Shown here piece after piece: positions 20,335 to 30,386 of a DNA stretch of 64,000 bases. A model generated the notes under the pieces. The model saw only the letters and a list, made by a program, of their open reading frames with translations. It was not told the origin of the DNA and ran no database searches. This DNA is from Entomomonas asaccharolytica. Its GTDB lineage: Bacteria > Pseudomonadota > Gammaproteobacteria > Pseudomonadales > Pseudomonadaceae. How positions within the stretch are numbered: the first letter of the stretch is position 1; the number at the start of each line of letters is the position of its first letter. The DNA lies in NCBI RefSeq assembly GCF_016653615.1, contig NZ_CP067393.1, positions 2,371,673-2,435,672 of the forward strand, read 5' to 3'. The position numbers and the translations under genes are program-made.

Positions 20335-21051
20335 ATGCTATTCGATCCTCCTTTAGAAGAAGCAATACTGATTAAACGTTACAAACGTTTTTTAGCTGAT
20401 ATTAAAACCTCAACAGGTGAAATATTAACCATTCATTGTTCTAATACTGGCTCAATGCTTAACTGCATGAGTGAAGGCGGCCGTATTTGGTTTAGTCGTT
20501 CCACCGATCCTAAACGCAAATCCGCAGGATCATGGATACTGGCTGAAACGCCACAAGGTAGATTAGCCTGTGTGAATACACATTTAGCCAATAAGTTAGT
20601 AGAAGAAGCTCTACAGCAAGGCGTAATTAAAGAGTTAGCAGGTTTTAACCAATTACGCCGTGAAGTTAAATACGGTCAAGAAAACTCTCGTATAGATTTT
20701 TGCCTAACTTATCCCGATCAAACGACCACCTATTTGGAAGTTAAGAGTGTCACACTAGGCTATGATAACACTGATATAGCAGCCTTTCCCGATGCAGTAA
20801 CCAGTCGTGGCAGTAAACACTTAAGGGAGCTAGCAGAATTAGCCAAACAAGGAACTAATACTGTTTTGCTGTACTGTGTAAATTTAACCAATATTGCTGC
20901 GGTAAGGGTGTGTAAAGAAATTGATGGAGACTATGCCAATGCACTACAATTAGCTCACCAAGCAGGCGTAAAAATTTTAGCTTACCATTGTCATATTACG
21001 CCACAAGAAATTGCCGTCACAAAACCGATAAAGGTTATTTTAGAGAGTTAA
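20335..21051 (+). CDS. sfsA: SfsA family protein (sugar fermentation stimulation)
   Basis: Protein of 238 residues from the SfsA family, which has an OB-like N-terminal part and a PD-(D/E)XK nuclease-like C-terminal fold. Its role is poorly defined; E. coli SfsA was tied to maltose gene expression and DNA binding. Seen: [20 protein letters not shown] at the N-terminus, HCSNTGSM, and the nuclease-like RIDFCLTY with [12 protein letters not shown] 20335 has AAGG six bases upstream and lies two bases after the aminotransferase stop. The frame also opens at a TTG at 20320. Confidence 0.9.
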   Translation: MLFDPPLEEAILIKRYKRFLADIKTSTGEILTIHCSNTGSMLNCMSEGGRIWFSRSTDPKRKSAGSWILAETPQGRLACVNTHLANKLVEEALQQGVIKELAGFNQLRREVKYGQENSRIDFCLTYPDQTTTYLEVKSVTLGYDNTDIAAFPDAVTSRGSKHLRELAELAKQGTNTVLLYCVNLTNIAAVRVCKEIDGDYANALQLAHQAGVKILAYHCHITPQEIAVTKPIKVILES

Positions 21052-21165
21052 TAGCAAACATTTTCGTAATTAAAAACAGTGCTTTTCTATTATGGAACTA
21101 ATTGACTTATTAAAATCTAATAAGTTGCTAACAACAATAAATTATTTCTGGTTTGAGTATTTACT

Positions 21166-21831
21166 ATGAGTTATCAACACCAATATATTGATGGAACAAC
21201 TATTCATTTTGCGGTAGGCAAAGTAGTATGTGTCGGACGCAATTACGCTGAACATGCAAAAGAACTAAACAACCCCATCCCCACTGAACCTATTTTATTT
21301 ATTAAACCAGCTACATCTGTTGTCAGCAGTAATGGCGGCTTTAGCATTCCACACCATCGTGGTGCTGTTCATTATGAAGCAGAAATTGCGGTACTGATTG
21401 GTAAGCAACTATCTGGCTCTGTTACTAAAACAGAAGTGGTTGAAGCGATTACTGGTTTTGCTCCTGCTTTAGATCTAACCTTAAGAGATGTACAAGCAAA
21501 ACTTAAAGAAAAAGGTTTACCGTGGGAAATCTCTAAATGTTTCGATGGTGCTTGTGTATTGACACCCTTTGTTCCTGCCAGTAATTACCCCAACCTAACC
21601 GATATAGATATTCGTTTAACCATTAATGGCGAGATACGTCAACAGGGTAACAGTAGCGAAATGCTTACCCCTATTGTGGAACTTATTCAATATATTGCTA
21701 ACAACTTTACCTTATTACCAGGGGATGTTGTATTAACAGGTACACCAAAAGGTGTGGGTCCATTAAATACAGGTGATAGATTAGTAATGGAACTACCTGA
21801 GCACTGTCATTTTGTGTCTGAGGTTCTATAA
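21166..21831 (+). CDS. Fumarylacetoacetate hydrolase (FAH) family protein
   Basis: Mg2+-dependent enzyme of the FAHD1/YcgM type, 221 residues, likely an acylpyruvase or oxaloacetate decarboxylase-like activity. Family motifs: VGRNYAEHAKEL, FIKPATSVV, the metal ligands in HYEAEIAVLIGK, DLTLRDVQ and the C-terminal GDVVLTGTPKGVGPL. No catabolic operon surrounds it, so a housekeeping or metabolite-repair role is more likely than aromatic degradation; that is inference. Confidence 0.88.
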   Translation: MSYQHQYIDGTTIHFAVGKVVCVGRNYAEHAKELNNPIPTEPILFIKPATSVVSSNGGFSIPHHRGAVHYEAEIAVLIGKQLSGSVTKTEVVEAITGFAPALDLTLRDVQAKLKEKGLPWEISKCFDGACVLTPFVPASNYPNLTDIDIRLTINGEIRQQGNSSEMLTPIVELIQYIANNFTLLPGDVVLTGTPKGVGPLNTGDRLVMELPEHCHFVSEVL

Positions 21832-21858
21832 CGTCTCATTGATGAGAAGGTATTTACA

Positions 21859-22779
21859 TTGACTAAAATTTTTACTAAAAAAATAACTATTGTAATAGTT
21901 ATACTGTTGTTATTGATGGTTGCACTCTATTTTGCTAACCAAAGACTGCGTGTCTATGATCGGGTTGCTTACAATATCAAAGAATGGCGTCATGCGAATG
22001 AATGGAAAAACAAGTCACTGTGGCTGCCTGATTACAAAGTTGTGATAGAAGCAAAACCTATCGAAACCATTGATAACAATCTATCAGGCCTCACTTGGAA
22101 TCATGATACAAACACCCTATTTGCGGTGGTTAACAATCCACAACAAATAATCGAACTATCCACCACAGGTGAATTATTGCGTAGTATCAAACTAATTGGC
22201 TTTGGTGACCCTGAAGCCGTTGAATATATTGGTGATCAACGTTTTATTGTGGCTGACGAAAGAAGACAAAAGCTTATTAAAGTGATTATTACACCCACTA
22301 CCACAGAAATTGACAAAATAGGTCTACAACAACTAACCCTTGGTATGGGCTTAACCAATAATAAGGGTATTGAAGGCTTAGCATGGGATTCATTAAATAA
22401 AAAGCTTTATGCAGCTAAAGAACGTGACCCTGTGCATATCTATGAAGTAACAGGTTTTCCACAAAAACCTAATACTACTATGGATATAGAAATCGGTACT
22501 AATCCTAATCGTAATCAACGCTTGTTTGTACGGGATGTATCCAGTCTCGATTTTAATCAGCAATATCAACATTTATTAGTGCTGTCTGATGAATCTAAAT
22601 TAATTGTTGAAATTGATAAGAAAGGACGCCCAATTAGTAGTCTATCGTTAAGATTTGCAGAAGGACTTACTAAATCAGTACCCCAAGCAGAAGGTATAGC
22701 GATGGATGGAGACAATAATCTTTATCTCGTCAGTGAGCCTAATCTATTTTATGTTTTTAAGAAAAAGACCAGTGACTAA
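21859..22779 (+). CDS. SdiA-regulated domain-containing protein (YjiK-like)
   Basis: Protein of 306 residues with one N-terminal membrane anchor (about 9-27) followed by a periplasmic beta-propeller-like domain of the SdiA-regulated family. Motifs: NLSGLTWNHDTNTLFAVVNN, GDPEAVEYIGDQRFIVADER and KGIEGLAWD, which read as repeated propeller blades. Function unknown; the family is exported and has been linked to envelope or signalling roles by name only. Starts at TTG with GAGAAGG nine bases upstream. Its end overlaps the convergent FUSC gene by four bases. Confidence 0.78.
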   Translation: MTKIFTKKITIVIVILLLLMVALYFANQRLRVYDRVAYNIKEWRHANEWKNKSLWLPDYKVVIEAKPIETIDNNLSGLTWNHDTNTLFAVVNNPQQIIELSTTGELLRSIKLIGFGDPEAVEYIGDQRFIVADERRQKLIKVIITPTTTEIDKIGLQQLTLGMGLTNNKGIEGLAWDSLNKKLYAAKERDPVHIYEVTGFPQKPNTTMDIEIGTNPNRNQRLFVRDVSSLDFNQQYQHLLVLSDESKLIVEIDKKGRPISSLSLRFAEGLTKSVPQAEGIAMDGDNNLYLVSEPNLFYVFKKKTSD

Positions 22780-24971
22780 TTAGCCACTGGCTGTTCTATC
22801 GCCTGATGCTGTAACTGTGCCGCTAATGTTCTGATACGGATTAGTTGCCTACAAATTAAGGCTAACTCGGTTAGCACTAATTTTAAATTATCATCCATTT
22901 CATCAGGCAATTGTTCTAATTCTTTAGCTAATGATTCCTCTGTTTCCGTTTTTAGTTTTACAGGCTTTTTCAATAAAAGATCATTGGCTATTTCATCTAA
23001 GTCATCTGCAATGGTGGTAGTTACACGATCAAGCAAGGTATCTATTTCAGAGTCGTCCTGCAAAGTTTCGCGGTGAGCCCCTAAGGCTGATAAATAACTA
23101 AGCAGGGTATGAGATACCACTAAAAAGCGAAAACCTGCATCGGCATCTTTTCTGAAATAACCTGGCTCTAATAACATACTGGCCAATGCACTGGATAAAG
23201 CAGCATCTGCATTATGAGCATTACGACGGGCAACACGATAATCTAAATCATCTTCTTTACCTGTCTCATACTGGCGCATAATTTCTCGCAGATAACGACT
23301 ACTGGTACTTAAGGTATTAGCCAACACTCTATTTAACTGTCTACCCTGCCAATCTGGTAAAATTAAAAATACTGCTAAACCTGCAATGGTACAGCCAATA
23401 AAGGTATCCAATAAGCGCGGCATAATCATGGTAAAGGCTGAGCTACCCATTTGATTAAAACAGCATAAAATCATCAAAGTAATAAAGGCTGTTGATAAGG
23501 TATAGCGACTGACTCGATAAGCAAAGAATAAAACCCCTGCAATAATAGTAATAATCGACTCCACAATTAAACTAGGGAATAACGTAATCAAAGCCCAACC
23601 GCTTACTACCCCAATAACAGTACCTATCATCCGTTGTACTAAACGCACGCGGGTAGCGCCATAACTGGGTCTACAAACAAATAAGGTGGTTAGTAAAATC
23701 CAAAAGCCATATTCAGCATTTAATAAATGCATTAATCCATAACCAACCGAAAGCGCAATGGCGATACGCACCGCATGACGAAATGTTAATGATGTGAACG
23801 AAAAATTTTGTTTTAAACGAATAAAGGCTTCTTTAACAGTATGTACTTCGCGATCAAATAAACTAATATCTTGGTGGGTTAATGCATCAGGGTTTTTTGC
23901 ATCCACTAATTTTTGCTCTAATACAGTCAAATTCTGGGCTAAAGCGCGTACTGAACGCAATAATCTTCTATTGGTTTCTGGCTGCTGTTTTACATAATCA
24001 ATAGATTTTTTTAGGTCTTCCAAAGCCTCTGTACTTTCACTATAAACAAAGGGCTCTTTCAAACGAATAGCTTTTGCTAATAACTGACAAGCTCGCCCTT
24101 GATGGTGCAACAGTAACTGACAACGAAATAATACATCACTATGGAAAAAGGCTTCACTTAACGCATCATAGGGATAATGTGAAGAACTAGCACGCTCATG
24201 AATATCCTGCGCAATAAAATACAGTTTTAAATAACGGCTAACCTGAGGATTATGGCGGCTACCTTTCATTCTATTTAATATGGTTTCTTTTGCTGAATTG
24301 AGGGCAGCTACCACCTTACCATTTTGTTTAGCTAAAGCTAATCTTCTTTCCTCAAGATCTAAACGTCTAACAGGTTCGATCAAGGTAGTTTTAATTTTTA
24401 GATACTCACCCAGTTCATAAAATAAACTGGCTAAGGCATATAACACTGGCTGATGAGCAAATAGAAAACTCCAAACCACCGATAGCAAACCATACCATGC
24501 TGCACCAACGATTAATGCAATACTATCACGCCAAATATGTGGGTTATTCATTTCAATATGTTGGCTAACACTAATCATGGTATAAATTGAAAGAATTAAT
24601 GTCGCCATACCAATGGTACTGTAACGACTACCAATAGCACCTAATAAAGTGAGAAAAAAAGCAGAAGCAGCCAGACCTACAGCAAATAACCAAGGATAGG
24701 GAAATAACACGGTAACAGAAGCAGAGGTAATACTAAAACAAACTAAGGTCACAACAACAGCCTTTAACCTTCCCTGCCAATTATCATCTGTTTCTGCTAA
24801 AGCACTGGCAATAATACCTAAAAATAGAGGGACTAATAATGACAACTCATCTCGCCACCAACATACTGCCATCACCCCTGTTAAGGCAATAAATACCCTT
24901 ATGCTATAAGCAACTCGCTCTAGCGACCATAAATGATAAAGTGTATTTGTTAACGAACGACTTGCCGCCAT
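22776..24971 (-). CDS. YccS/YhfK-type FUSC membrane protein
   Basis: Inner-membrane protein of 731 residues with two sets of about five or six transmembrane helices (about 20-165 and 390-530) separated by a helical cytoplasmic domain: the fusaric-acid-resistance-like (FUSC) duplicated layout of YccS. A conserved stretch TTLFVCRPSYGATRVRLVQR lies in the second set, the usual YccS/YhfK signature. Probably a transporter of unknown substrate. ATG 24971 is chosen; a TTG at 24989 is in frame. Confidence 0.85.
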   Translation of the reverse strand: MAASRSLTNTLYHLWSLERVAYSIRVFIALTGVMAVCWWRDELSLLVPLFLGIIASALAETDDNWQGRLKAVVVTLVCFSITSASVTVLFPYPWLFAVGLAASAFFLTLLGAIGSRYSTIGMATLILSIYTMISVSQHIEMNNPHIWRDSIALIVGAAWYGLLSVVWSFLFAHQPVLYALASLFYELGEYLKIKTTLIEPVRRLDLEERRLALAKQNGKVVAALNSAKETILNRMKGSRHNPQVSRYLKLYFIAQDIHERASSSHYPYDALSEAFFHSDVLFRCQLLLHHQGRACQLLAKAIRLKEPFVYSESTEALEDLKKSIDYVKQQPETNRRLLRSVRALAQNLTVLEQKLVDAKNPDALTHQDISLFDREVHTVKEAFIRLKQNFSFTSLTFRHAVRIAIALSVGYGLMHLLNAEYGFWILLTTLFVCRPSYGATRVRLVQRMIGTVIGVVSGWALITLFPSLIVESIITIIAGVLFFAYRVSRYTLSTAFITLMILCCFNQMGSSAFTMIMPRLLDTFIGCTIAGLAVFLILPDWQGRQLNRVLANTLSTSSRYLREIMRQYETGKEDDLDYRVARRNAHNADAALSSALASMLLEPGYFRKDADAGFRFLVVSHTLLSYLSALGAHRETLQDDSEIDTLLDRVTTTIADDLDEIANDLLLKKPVKLKTETEESLAKELEQLPDEMDDNLKLVLTELALICRQLIRIRTLAAQLQHQAIEQPVAN

Positions 24972-25142
24972 TATTAGGTAAATCCTCAAGCTATTTTTGC
25001 TGATGTTATAGCGCTATATAATAAACTAAATCCATGCAGACATTCTAAGAATGTTATAGCATACAGCCTTTATTCAGCTTCACCTATTAGCTATTCTATT
25101 GATAGTAAGTGATTTATAATAATCTCTATTTATGGCTAAGTT

Positions 25143-26381
25143 ATGACAACCGCTACCCATCAACCCACTATTGCTATTATTGGCGCAGGCCCTGCTGGTT
25201 TAATTGCAGCAGAAATAATTAGCCAACGGGGCTTTACTGTGCAAGTATTTGATCGTATGCCATCGGTGGGGAGAAAGTTTTTATTAGCAGGTATTGGTGG
25301 TCTAAATATCACTCACTCAGAACCTTTTAACCAATTTAAACAACGTTATATCCCTAGCGATAATTTAACCCCTTATCTACAACAATTTGGGGCAGAGCAA
25401 TTACGCGCTTGGTGTCATGGTTTAGGTATTGAAACCTTTGTTGGTAGTTCAGGTCGTATTTTTCCCAAAGAAATGAAAGCAGCTCCTTTATTACGAGCAT
25501 GGCTAAAACGTTTACGGGAACAAGGCGTACAATTTTATACACGGCATACATGGCAAGGTTGGAATAACCAAAATAATCTCATTTTCTCTAGCCCAGAAGG
25601 TGACAAACAGCTAACTGCTCAAGCTACTTTATTAGCCTTAGGTGGTGCTAGTTATCCTAGACTTGGAACAGACGGCCAATGGATACGCTATTTACAAGAC
25701 AAACAGATTAACTGTGCGTCTTGGCAAGCGTCAAATTGTGGTTTTGAAGTAAAGCCTTGGTCAACTTTTTTTAAAGAAAAATATGCAGGTTCACCTGTTA
25801 AGCAAGTAGCCTACTCTTTTACAGATACACAAGGAAAACAACAGCAACAACTTGGCGAATTATTAATAAGTAAATATGGTGTAGAAGGCAGCGCTATTTA
25901 TGCTTTATCTGCACCACTGCGAGAAACCATTACTACACAAGGTAGTGTCACCCTTTACCTTGATTTATTTCCTCAAACTAGCTTAGCAAAACTAGAGCAA
26001 CAACTAAGTAAACCGCAAGGCAGTCAATCTATTAGTAACTATCTGCGTAAGCAAATTAACCTAAAAGATATTAAAATGGGCTTAGTTAGAGAATTAGCGC
26101 CACAAGCTTTACAAGACTTAGTACAACTACCCTACCTATTAAAAGCATTACCCATTAGCTTAATAAAACCTAGACCTATAGCAGAAGCCATTAGCTCAGC
26201 AGGTGGTATTTGTTTTAATGAAGTTAATCAATCTTTAATGCTAAAAAAACTACCCAGTGTATTTTGTGCAGGAGAAATGCTTGATTGGGAAGCACCCACA
26301 GGGGGTTATCTGCTCACAGGCTGTTTTGCTACTGGCTATGCCGCTGGCCTTGGCATTATTGATTACCTTACGGCAATCTAG
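25143..26381 (+). CDS. FAD-dependent HI0933-type flavoprotein (TIGR03862 group)
   Basis: FAD-binding oxidoreductase of the HI0933/YhiN superfamily, 412 residues. N-terminal dinucleotide fold [11 protein letters not shown], then [19 protein letters not shown], the diagnostic RKFLxxGxGGLNxTHSE. Second FAD contact is near the C-terminus at [20 protein letters not shown], followed by ATGYAAG. The biochemical reaction is unknown for the family. Its 3' end overlaps the convergent rluE gene by 14 bases. Confidence 0.87.
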   Translation: MTTATHQPTIAIIGAGPAGLIAAEIISQRGFTVQVFDRMPSVGRKFLLAGIGGLNITHSEPFNQFKQRYIPSDNLTPYLQQFGAEQLRAWCHGLGIETFVGSSGRIFPKEMKAAPLLRAWLKRLREQGVQFYTRHTWQGWNNQNNLIFSSPEGDKQLTAQATLLALGGASYPRLGTDGQWIRYLQDKQINCASWQASNCGFEVKPWSTFFKEKYAGSPVKQVAYSFTDTQGKQQQQLGELLISKYGVEGSAIYALSAPLRETITTQGSVTLYLDLFPQTSLAKLEQQLSKPQGSQSISNYLRKQINLKDIKMGLVRELAPQALQDLVQLPYLLKALPISLIKPRPIAEAISSAGGICFNEVNQSLMLKKLPSVFCAGEMLDWEAPTGGYLLTGCFATGYAAGLGIIDYLTAI

Positions 26382-26979
26382 CAGGCACTTCGCGCCATTC
26401 ACCCTGAGCTAGCCCTTCTAACGTCCAATCACCTATTTTTACTCGTACTAAACGTAACGTAGGTAATCCTACCGCAGCTGTCATACGTCGCACCTGTCGA
26501 TTTCGCCCCTCACTGATGGTTAATGCTAACCAATGGGTAGGTATAGTTTTACGGAATCTAACTGGGGGATCACGCTGCCACAAATCAGGCTCATCAATCA
26601 ACTCTACCTGTGCAGGCAATGTTAGGCCATCTTTCAACTGTACACCCTTACGCAACTGTTCGAGTTGTTGTTCAGTAGGAGTGCCTTCTACTTGTACCCA
26701 ATAGGTTTTAGCTAGTTTAAATTTAGGATCAGCAATTTTAGCCTGTAATTTTCCATCATTGGTTAACAGTAATAACCCTTCACTGTCTCGATCTAATCGA
26801 CCTGCAGGATAAACACCTTTAACTGCAATAAAATCCTTTAAGGTTTTTCTACCCTGCTCATCAGTAAACTGAGTAAGCACATCATAAGGTTTATTAAACA
26901 GCAACAATTTACTAGGCTCTGCTGCAACCTGCTTTTTTTGAACGTGGTTTTTATAACGAGAATGACGAAATACGGCCAT
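26368..26979 (-). CDS. rluE: 23S rRNA pseudouridine synthase RluE-like
   Basis: RsuA-family pseudouridine synthase of 203 residues without an S4 domain, which fits RluE (U2457 of 23S rRNA in E. coli). Catalytic aspartate is in [30 protein letters not shown] and [20 protein letters not shown] are the other family motifs. A basic N-terminal extension ([13 protein letters not shown]) could bind RNA. RsuA/RluB specificity is less likely because of the missing S4 domain. Confidence 0.85.
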   Translation of the reverse strand: MAVFRHSRYKNHVQKKQVAAEPSKLLLFNKPYDVLTQFTDEQGRKTLKDFIAVKGVYPAGRLDRDSEGLLLLTNDGKLQAKIADPKFKLAKTYWVQVEGTPTEQQLEQLRKGVQLKDGLTLPAQVELIDEPDLWQRDPPVRFRKTIPTHWLALTISEGRNRQVRRMTAAVGLPTLRLVRVKIGDWTLEGLAQGEWREVPARLP

Positions 26980-27156
26980 AGCAGAACTTATTTAAGTAAT
27001 TAATTTGTTATCAATAATACCATACTAAACTAAATTTATTGGTTAACAACCAGCAAACTTTGTCTATTCTTGCAGAATTTATAATGAACTCCATATTGGA
27101 TTGGGCAGAAATCTATATACTTCCATTACTGCTTCTTTGTAATGATTATCTGCTAT

Positions 27157-27185
27157 AAAAAAGGCACCTACTGGTGCCTTTTTTT
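27157..27185 (-). terminator. Terminator downstream of mgtA
   Basis: AAAAAAGGCACC-TACT-GGTGCCTTTTTT: a perfect stem with A and T tracts on both sides, starting four bases after the mgtA stop. Intrinsic terminator that can work in both directions. Confidence 0.9.
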
Positions 27186-27189
27186 ATAT

Positions 27190-29901
27190 TTAGAACCATT
27201 GTCCAAAACGACGGATATAAATAGTCTTCATAGTTTGTGCCACTACACAGTAGCAAACTAAAGTACCTACTAACCAAGGGAAGTATTCCCATGGTAATGG
27301 TTGTAATCCAACCATCGCACCTAGTGGTGAGAATGGAATATAAATACCTATCGCCATTACCAAACCCGTCATTAATAACACGGGTAACGCCGCTGTACTT
27401 TGCACAAAAGGAATCTTTTGCGTACGCAACATATGTACCACTAATGTTTGTGATAATAAGCCCTCAATAAACCAACCTGATTGGAATAAACCTTGTAGCT
27501 CTGGCGTATTTGCTGCAAATACATACCACATTAAAGCAAAGGTAGTAATATCAAAAATAGAGGAAGTTGGGCCGATCCATAGCATAAAACGACCAATATT
27601 TTTCGCATCCCATTTTCTAGGTTTACGTAAAAACTCCTTATCCATTTTATCCCAAGGTAAGGATAATTGAGAAATATCATACATTAAGTTTTGAATTAAT
27701 AAGTGAATAGCTAACATAGGTAAGAAAGGTAAAAAAGCACTGGCTACCAACACCGAAAAAACATTACCAAAATTAGAGCTAGCGGTCATATTGAGGTACT
27801 TCATGATATTACCAAAGGTTTCTCTGCCTTTAATAACACCTTCTTCTAACACCATTAAACTCTTTTCTAATAAAATAATATCCGCTGATTCTTTAGCAAT
27901 ATCAGTACCTGTATCCACTGAAATACCCACATCTGCATCCCGTAATGCAGGCGCATCATTAATCCCATCACCTAAAAAACCTACCGTATGGCCATTGGCC
28001 TGCATGGCTTTTAACACACGTGATTTTTGCATAGGGGTTAATTTAGCAAAAACGGTATGTTCTTCTACTTTACGCAGTAATGTTTCATCGTCTAATAGAT
28101 CTATTTCTTTACCGATTAATGGCTTACCTGCCTCCAAACCTACTTCACGGCAAATTTTTAATGTTATCACAGGGTTATCACCTGTTAACACTTTAACGCC
28201 TACACCATTATCACGTAATGCAGTTAATGCAGCTTCGGCAGTATCCTTTGGTGGATCAAGAAAAGTTAAAAAACCTTCAATAACTAAATCTAACTCATCA
28301 GCTATACTGTACTGAGTACGGTTATCATCAGTTAATAACCGAGTACCCAATATTAAGACACGGAAACCATCATTATTATAGTCATCTGCTATTTTTAATA
28401 ATTGTTGGCGACGCTCTTCATTGATAGGTAAAAGTTGCCCATTTTCCCGTATTCTAGTAGCTACAGAGAGCATTTCTTCTACTGCGCCCTTACAGACTAA
28501 TAAACGCTCGCCTTGTTTTTCCACAATAACCGATAAACGACGACGCACAAAATCGAAAGGTAATTCATCAACTTTTTTCCACTCTTTTGGTTTTTTAAAC
28601 TCTGGATGTTTTTTTGCAAAGCGCACAATCGCTTTATCCATTAAGTTTTTAACACCACTTTGATGATGACTATTTAACCAAGCCAATTGCAAAATCTCAT
28701 CGCGATTAGCTCCATTAATATCCACATGACGTTCTAAAATAATTTTATCTTGGGTTAACGTCCCTGTTTTATCAGTACACAGAATATCCATTGCGCCAAA
28801 GTTTTGAATAGCATTTAAGCGTTTTACCACCACTTTCTTGCGCGCCATGGCTACTGCGCCTTTCGCAAGATTGGCACTGACGATCATTGGCAACATTTCA
28901 GGGGTTAAACCTACTGCTACAGCTAAAGCAAACATAAAAGCTTCTGTCCAATCGCCTTTAGTAAAACCGTTAATTAATAGCACAATAGGCACCATCACTA
29001 ACATAAAGCGAATTAATAACCAACTAACGCTATTAACCCCTCTATCGAAAGCTGTTTGCGCTCTTGAGCCTACGATTGACTTAGCTAAAGAACCAAAATA
29101 AGTATTTGCACCTGTGGCTACTACAACTGCTGTGGCTGTACCACTCACTACATTGGTTCCCATAAAACAAATATTAGGCAGTTCTAATGTGTCATATTCG
29201 CCCAATGCAACGGCATCTGCTGTTTTCTCTTTGACATTCCCTAGGGTATCGTATTTTTCAACAGGAATAGACTCACCTGTTAGCACTGCTTGGCTAATAA
29301 ATAGATCACGTGACTCTATTAATCGCACATCCGCAGGAATCATATCCCCTGCTGATAGGTGAACAATATCACCCACCACAATATCACGCATGGCTATTTC
29401 TTTTATTTTAGGGTTATTGCCTTCTTTATTACGACGTAACACCGTGGCAGTGGTTTTAACCATTGCCTTTAAAGCTTCTGCTGCTTTGTTTGAGCGATAC
29501 TCTTGCCAAAAACGCATAAAGCCACTGATAGCAACCATCGTAACAACAATAATAACCCCTGTTAAATCAGTGTCTTCCCCTGCTTTTAAAGGCAGCCAAA
29601 AGTCAGTATAAAAACTAACAGCACTTAATGCCATTAATACGTAAATAAAGGGATTATTAAAAGCGGATAATAGTTGAATAAGTGCATGCGGTGCCTTATC
29701 GTGAGCAACCGTATTAGCACCGTCTCTTGCTAAACGTGCTTCTACCTCTAACTCATTTAGCCCATCACGACTGGTGGCTAAGTTATATAAAGTTTTTTCT
29801 AATGAGTTTTGTGCTTCATGGGCAGCAACTATTTTTGGCTGGCTTGTGGTACGATTTTCTTGAGCTTGACTGGGATAAGCTTTGTTGGTAATAACAGTCA
29901 T
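27190..29901 (-). CDS. mgtA: Magnesium-translocating P-type ATPase
   Basis: P3B-type ATPase importing Mg2+ at the inner membrane, 903 residues as usual for MgtA. Actuator motif TGES at 208-211, phosphorylated Asp377 in CTDKTGTLTQD, hinge GFLGDGINDAPALRDADVG, and a C-terminal block of hydrophobic helices. A long N-terminal tail precedes the first membrane segment. AGGAG lies eight bases before the ATG. Upstream is a leader of about 650 nt with two small ORFs, so control by Mg2+ through transcription or translation of the leader is likely. It ends at the hairpin 27157-27185. Confidence 0.95.
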   Translation of the reverse strand: MTVITNKAYPSQAQENRTTSQPKIVAAHEAQNSLEKTLYNLATSRDGLNELEVEARLARDGANTVAHDKAPHALIQLLSAFNNPFIYVLMALSAVSFYTDFWLPLKAGEDTDLTGVIIVVTMVAISGFMRFWQEYRSNKAAEALKAMVKTTATVLRRNKEGNNPKIKEIAMRDIVVGDIVHLSAGDMIPADVRLIESRDLFISQAVLTGESIPVEKYDTLGNVKEKTADAVALGEYDTLELPNICFMGTNVVSGTATAVVVATGANTYFGSLAKSIVGSRAQTAFDRGVNSVSWLLIRFMLVMVPIVLLINGFTKGDWTEAFMFALAVAVGLTPEMLPMIVSANLAKGAVAMARKKVVVKRLNAIQNFGAMDILCTDKTGTLTQDKIILERHVDINGANRDEILQLAWLNSHHQSGVKNLMDKAIVRFAKKHPEFKKPKEWKKVDELPFDFVRRRLSVIVEKQGERLLVCKGAVEEMLSVATRIRENGQLLPINEERRQQLLKIADDYNNDGFRVLILGTRLLTDDNRTQYSIADELDLVIEGFLTFLDPPKDTAEAALTALRDNGVGVKVLTGDNPVITLKICREVGLEAGKPLIGKEIDLLDDETLLRKVEEHTVFAKLTPMQKSRVLKAMQANGHTVGFLGDGINDAPALRDADVGISVDTGTDIAKESADIILLEKSLMVLEEGVIKGRETFGNIMKYLNMTASSNFGNVFSVLVASAFLPFLPMLAIHLLIQNLMYDISQLSLPWDKMDKEFLRKPRKWDAKNIGRFMLWIGPTSSIFDITTFALMWYVFAANTPELQGLFQSGWFIEGLLSQTLVVHMLRTQKIPFVQSTAALPVLLMTGLVMAIGIYIPFSPLGAMVGLQPLPWEYFPWLVGTLVCYCVVAQTMKTIYIRRFGQWF

Positions 29902-29944
29902 TGGTTCTTCTCCTGTGCACTATGGTGACAAGAGAAATGACTGC

Positions 29945-30073
29945 CTACCTAAAATTTAGACACGACAATACCCCTTCACCATAATGGTAAATAAAACTAT
30001 TTGCTATTAAATTAATTAGCTTTTTCTGAATAGGTTCTGGTTCAGATAAATCGCTACTGGGGGGTTCTTCCAT
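29945..30073 (-). CDS. MgtL-like leader peptide candidate, 42 residues
   Basis: A small ORF with an ideal ribosome-binding site (AGGAG, six bases before ATG) in the mgtA leader, ending 43 bases before the mgtA start. The N-terminus is MEEPPSSDLSEPEP, dense in Glu/Asp and Pro, followed by IQKKLINLIANSF and a neutral tail ending CLNFR. Salmonella MgtL (from memory, beginning MEPDPTPLP) uses such acidic/proline residues to make the translating ribosome fall apart at low Mg2+, switching mgtA on. The resemblance is in composition and position, not alignable homology. It could also simply be a short protein of unknown role. Confidence 0.5.
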   Translation of the reverse strand: MEEPPSSDLSEPEPIQKKLINLIANSFIYHYGEGVLSCLNFR

Positions 30074-30167
30074 TTTCGGCTCCTATTAATTATCTTTAAT
30101 TAAATAGCATTATTTATAACGATATTTAATGGTTTATAAATTAGCTCAATTAATCAACGCAAAGAAT

Positions 30168-30386
30168 TTAGCACGCCAGTAAATAGCTATACGGCGCTGG
30201 TTCTTCTTCTGCTTGATTAGTAGATACATAACCACATTCTAAAGATTGCGTTTGAGTATTTTTTTTCCAAACCAATACTTGGCGGGAAAGAAATAATTCA
30301 GTATTAACTGATTGTTTAACAGCAATGTCTTTGTGGTTAAAGAAATAAACAAAAATGTTTACTGGGAAGATAGTTCTGAAGTTCAT
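30168..30386 (-). CDS. Small ORF in the mgtA leader, 72 residues
   Basis: Unrecognised small ORF. ATG 30386 has AGGTGA five bases upstream; an in-frame GTG at 30395 is possible. N-terminus MNFRTIFPVNIFVYFFNHKD is hydrophobic/aromatic; the C-terminus is NQAEEEPAPYSYLLAC with a Glu/Pro run just before the end. It lies about 170 bases after the predicted promoter and 94 bases before the MgtL-like ORF in the same transcript. It may be a second leader peptide or a small membrane-associated protein. No homologue is recognised. Confidence 0.4.
   Translation of the reverse strand: MNFRTIFPVNIFVYFFNHKDIAVKQSVNTELFLSRQVLVWKKNTQTQSLECGYVSTNQAEEEPAPYSYLLAC

Noticed and set aside
27791-28315. 174-codon open frame antisense to mgtA
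   Set aside because: Composition is that of a reverse-complement shadow of the ATPase; no ribosome-binding site or domain; mgtA is clearly coding here.
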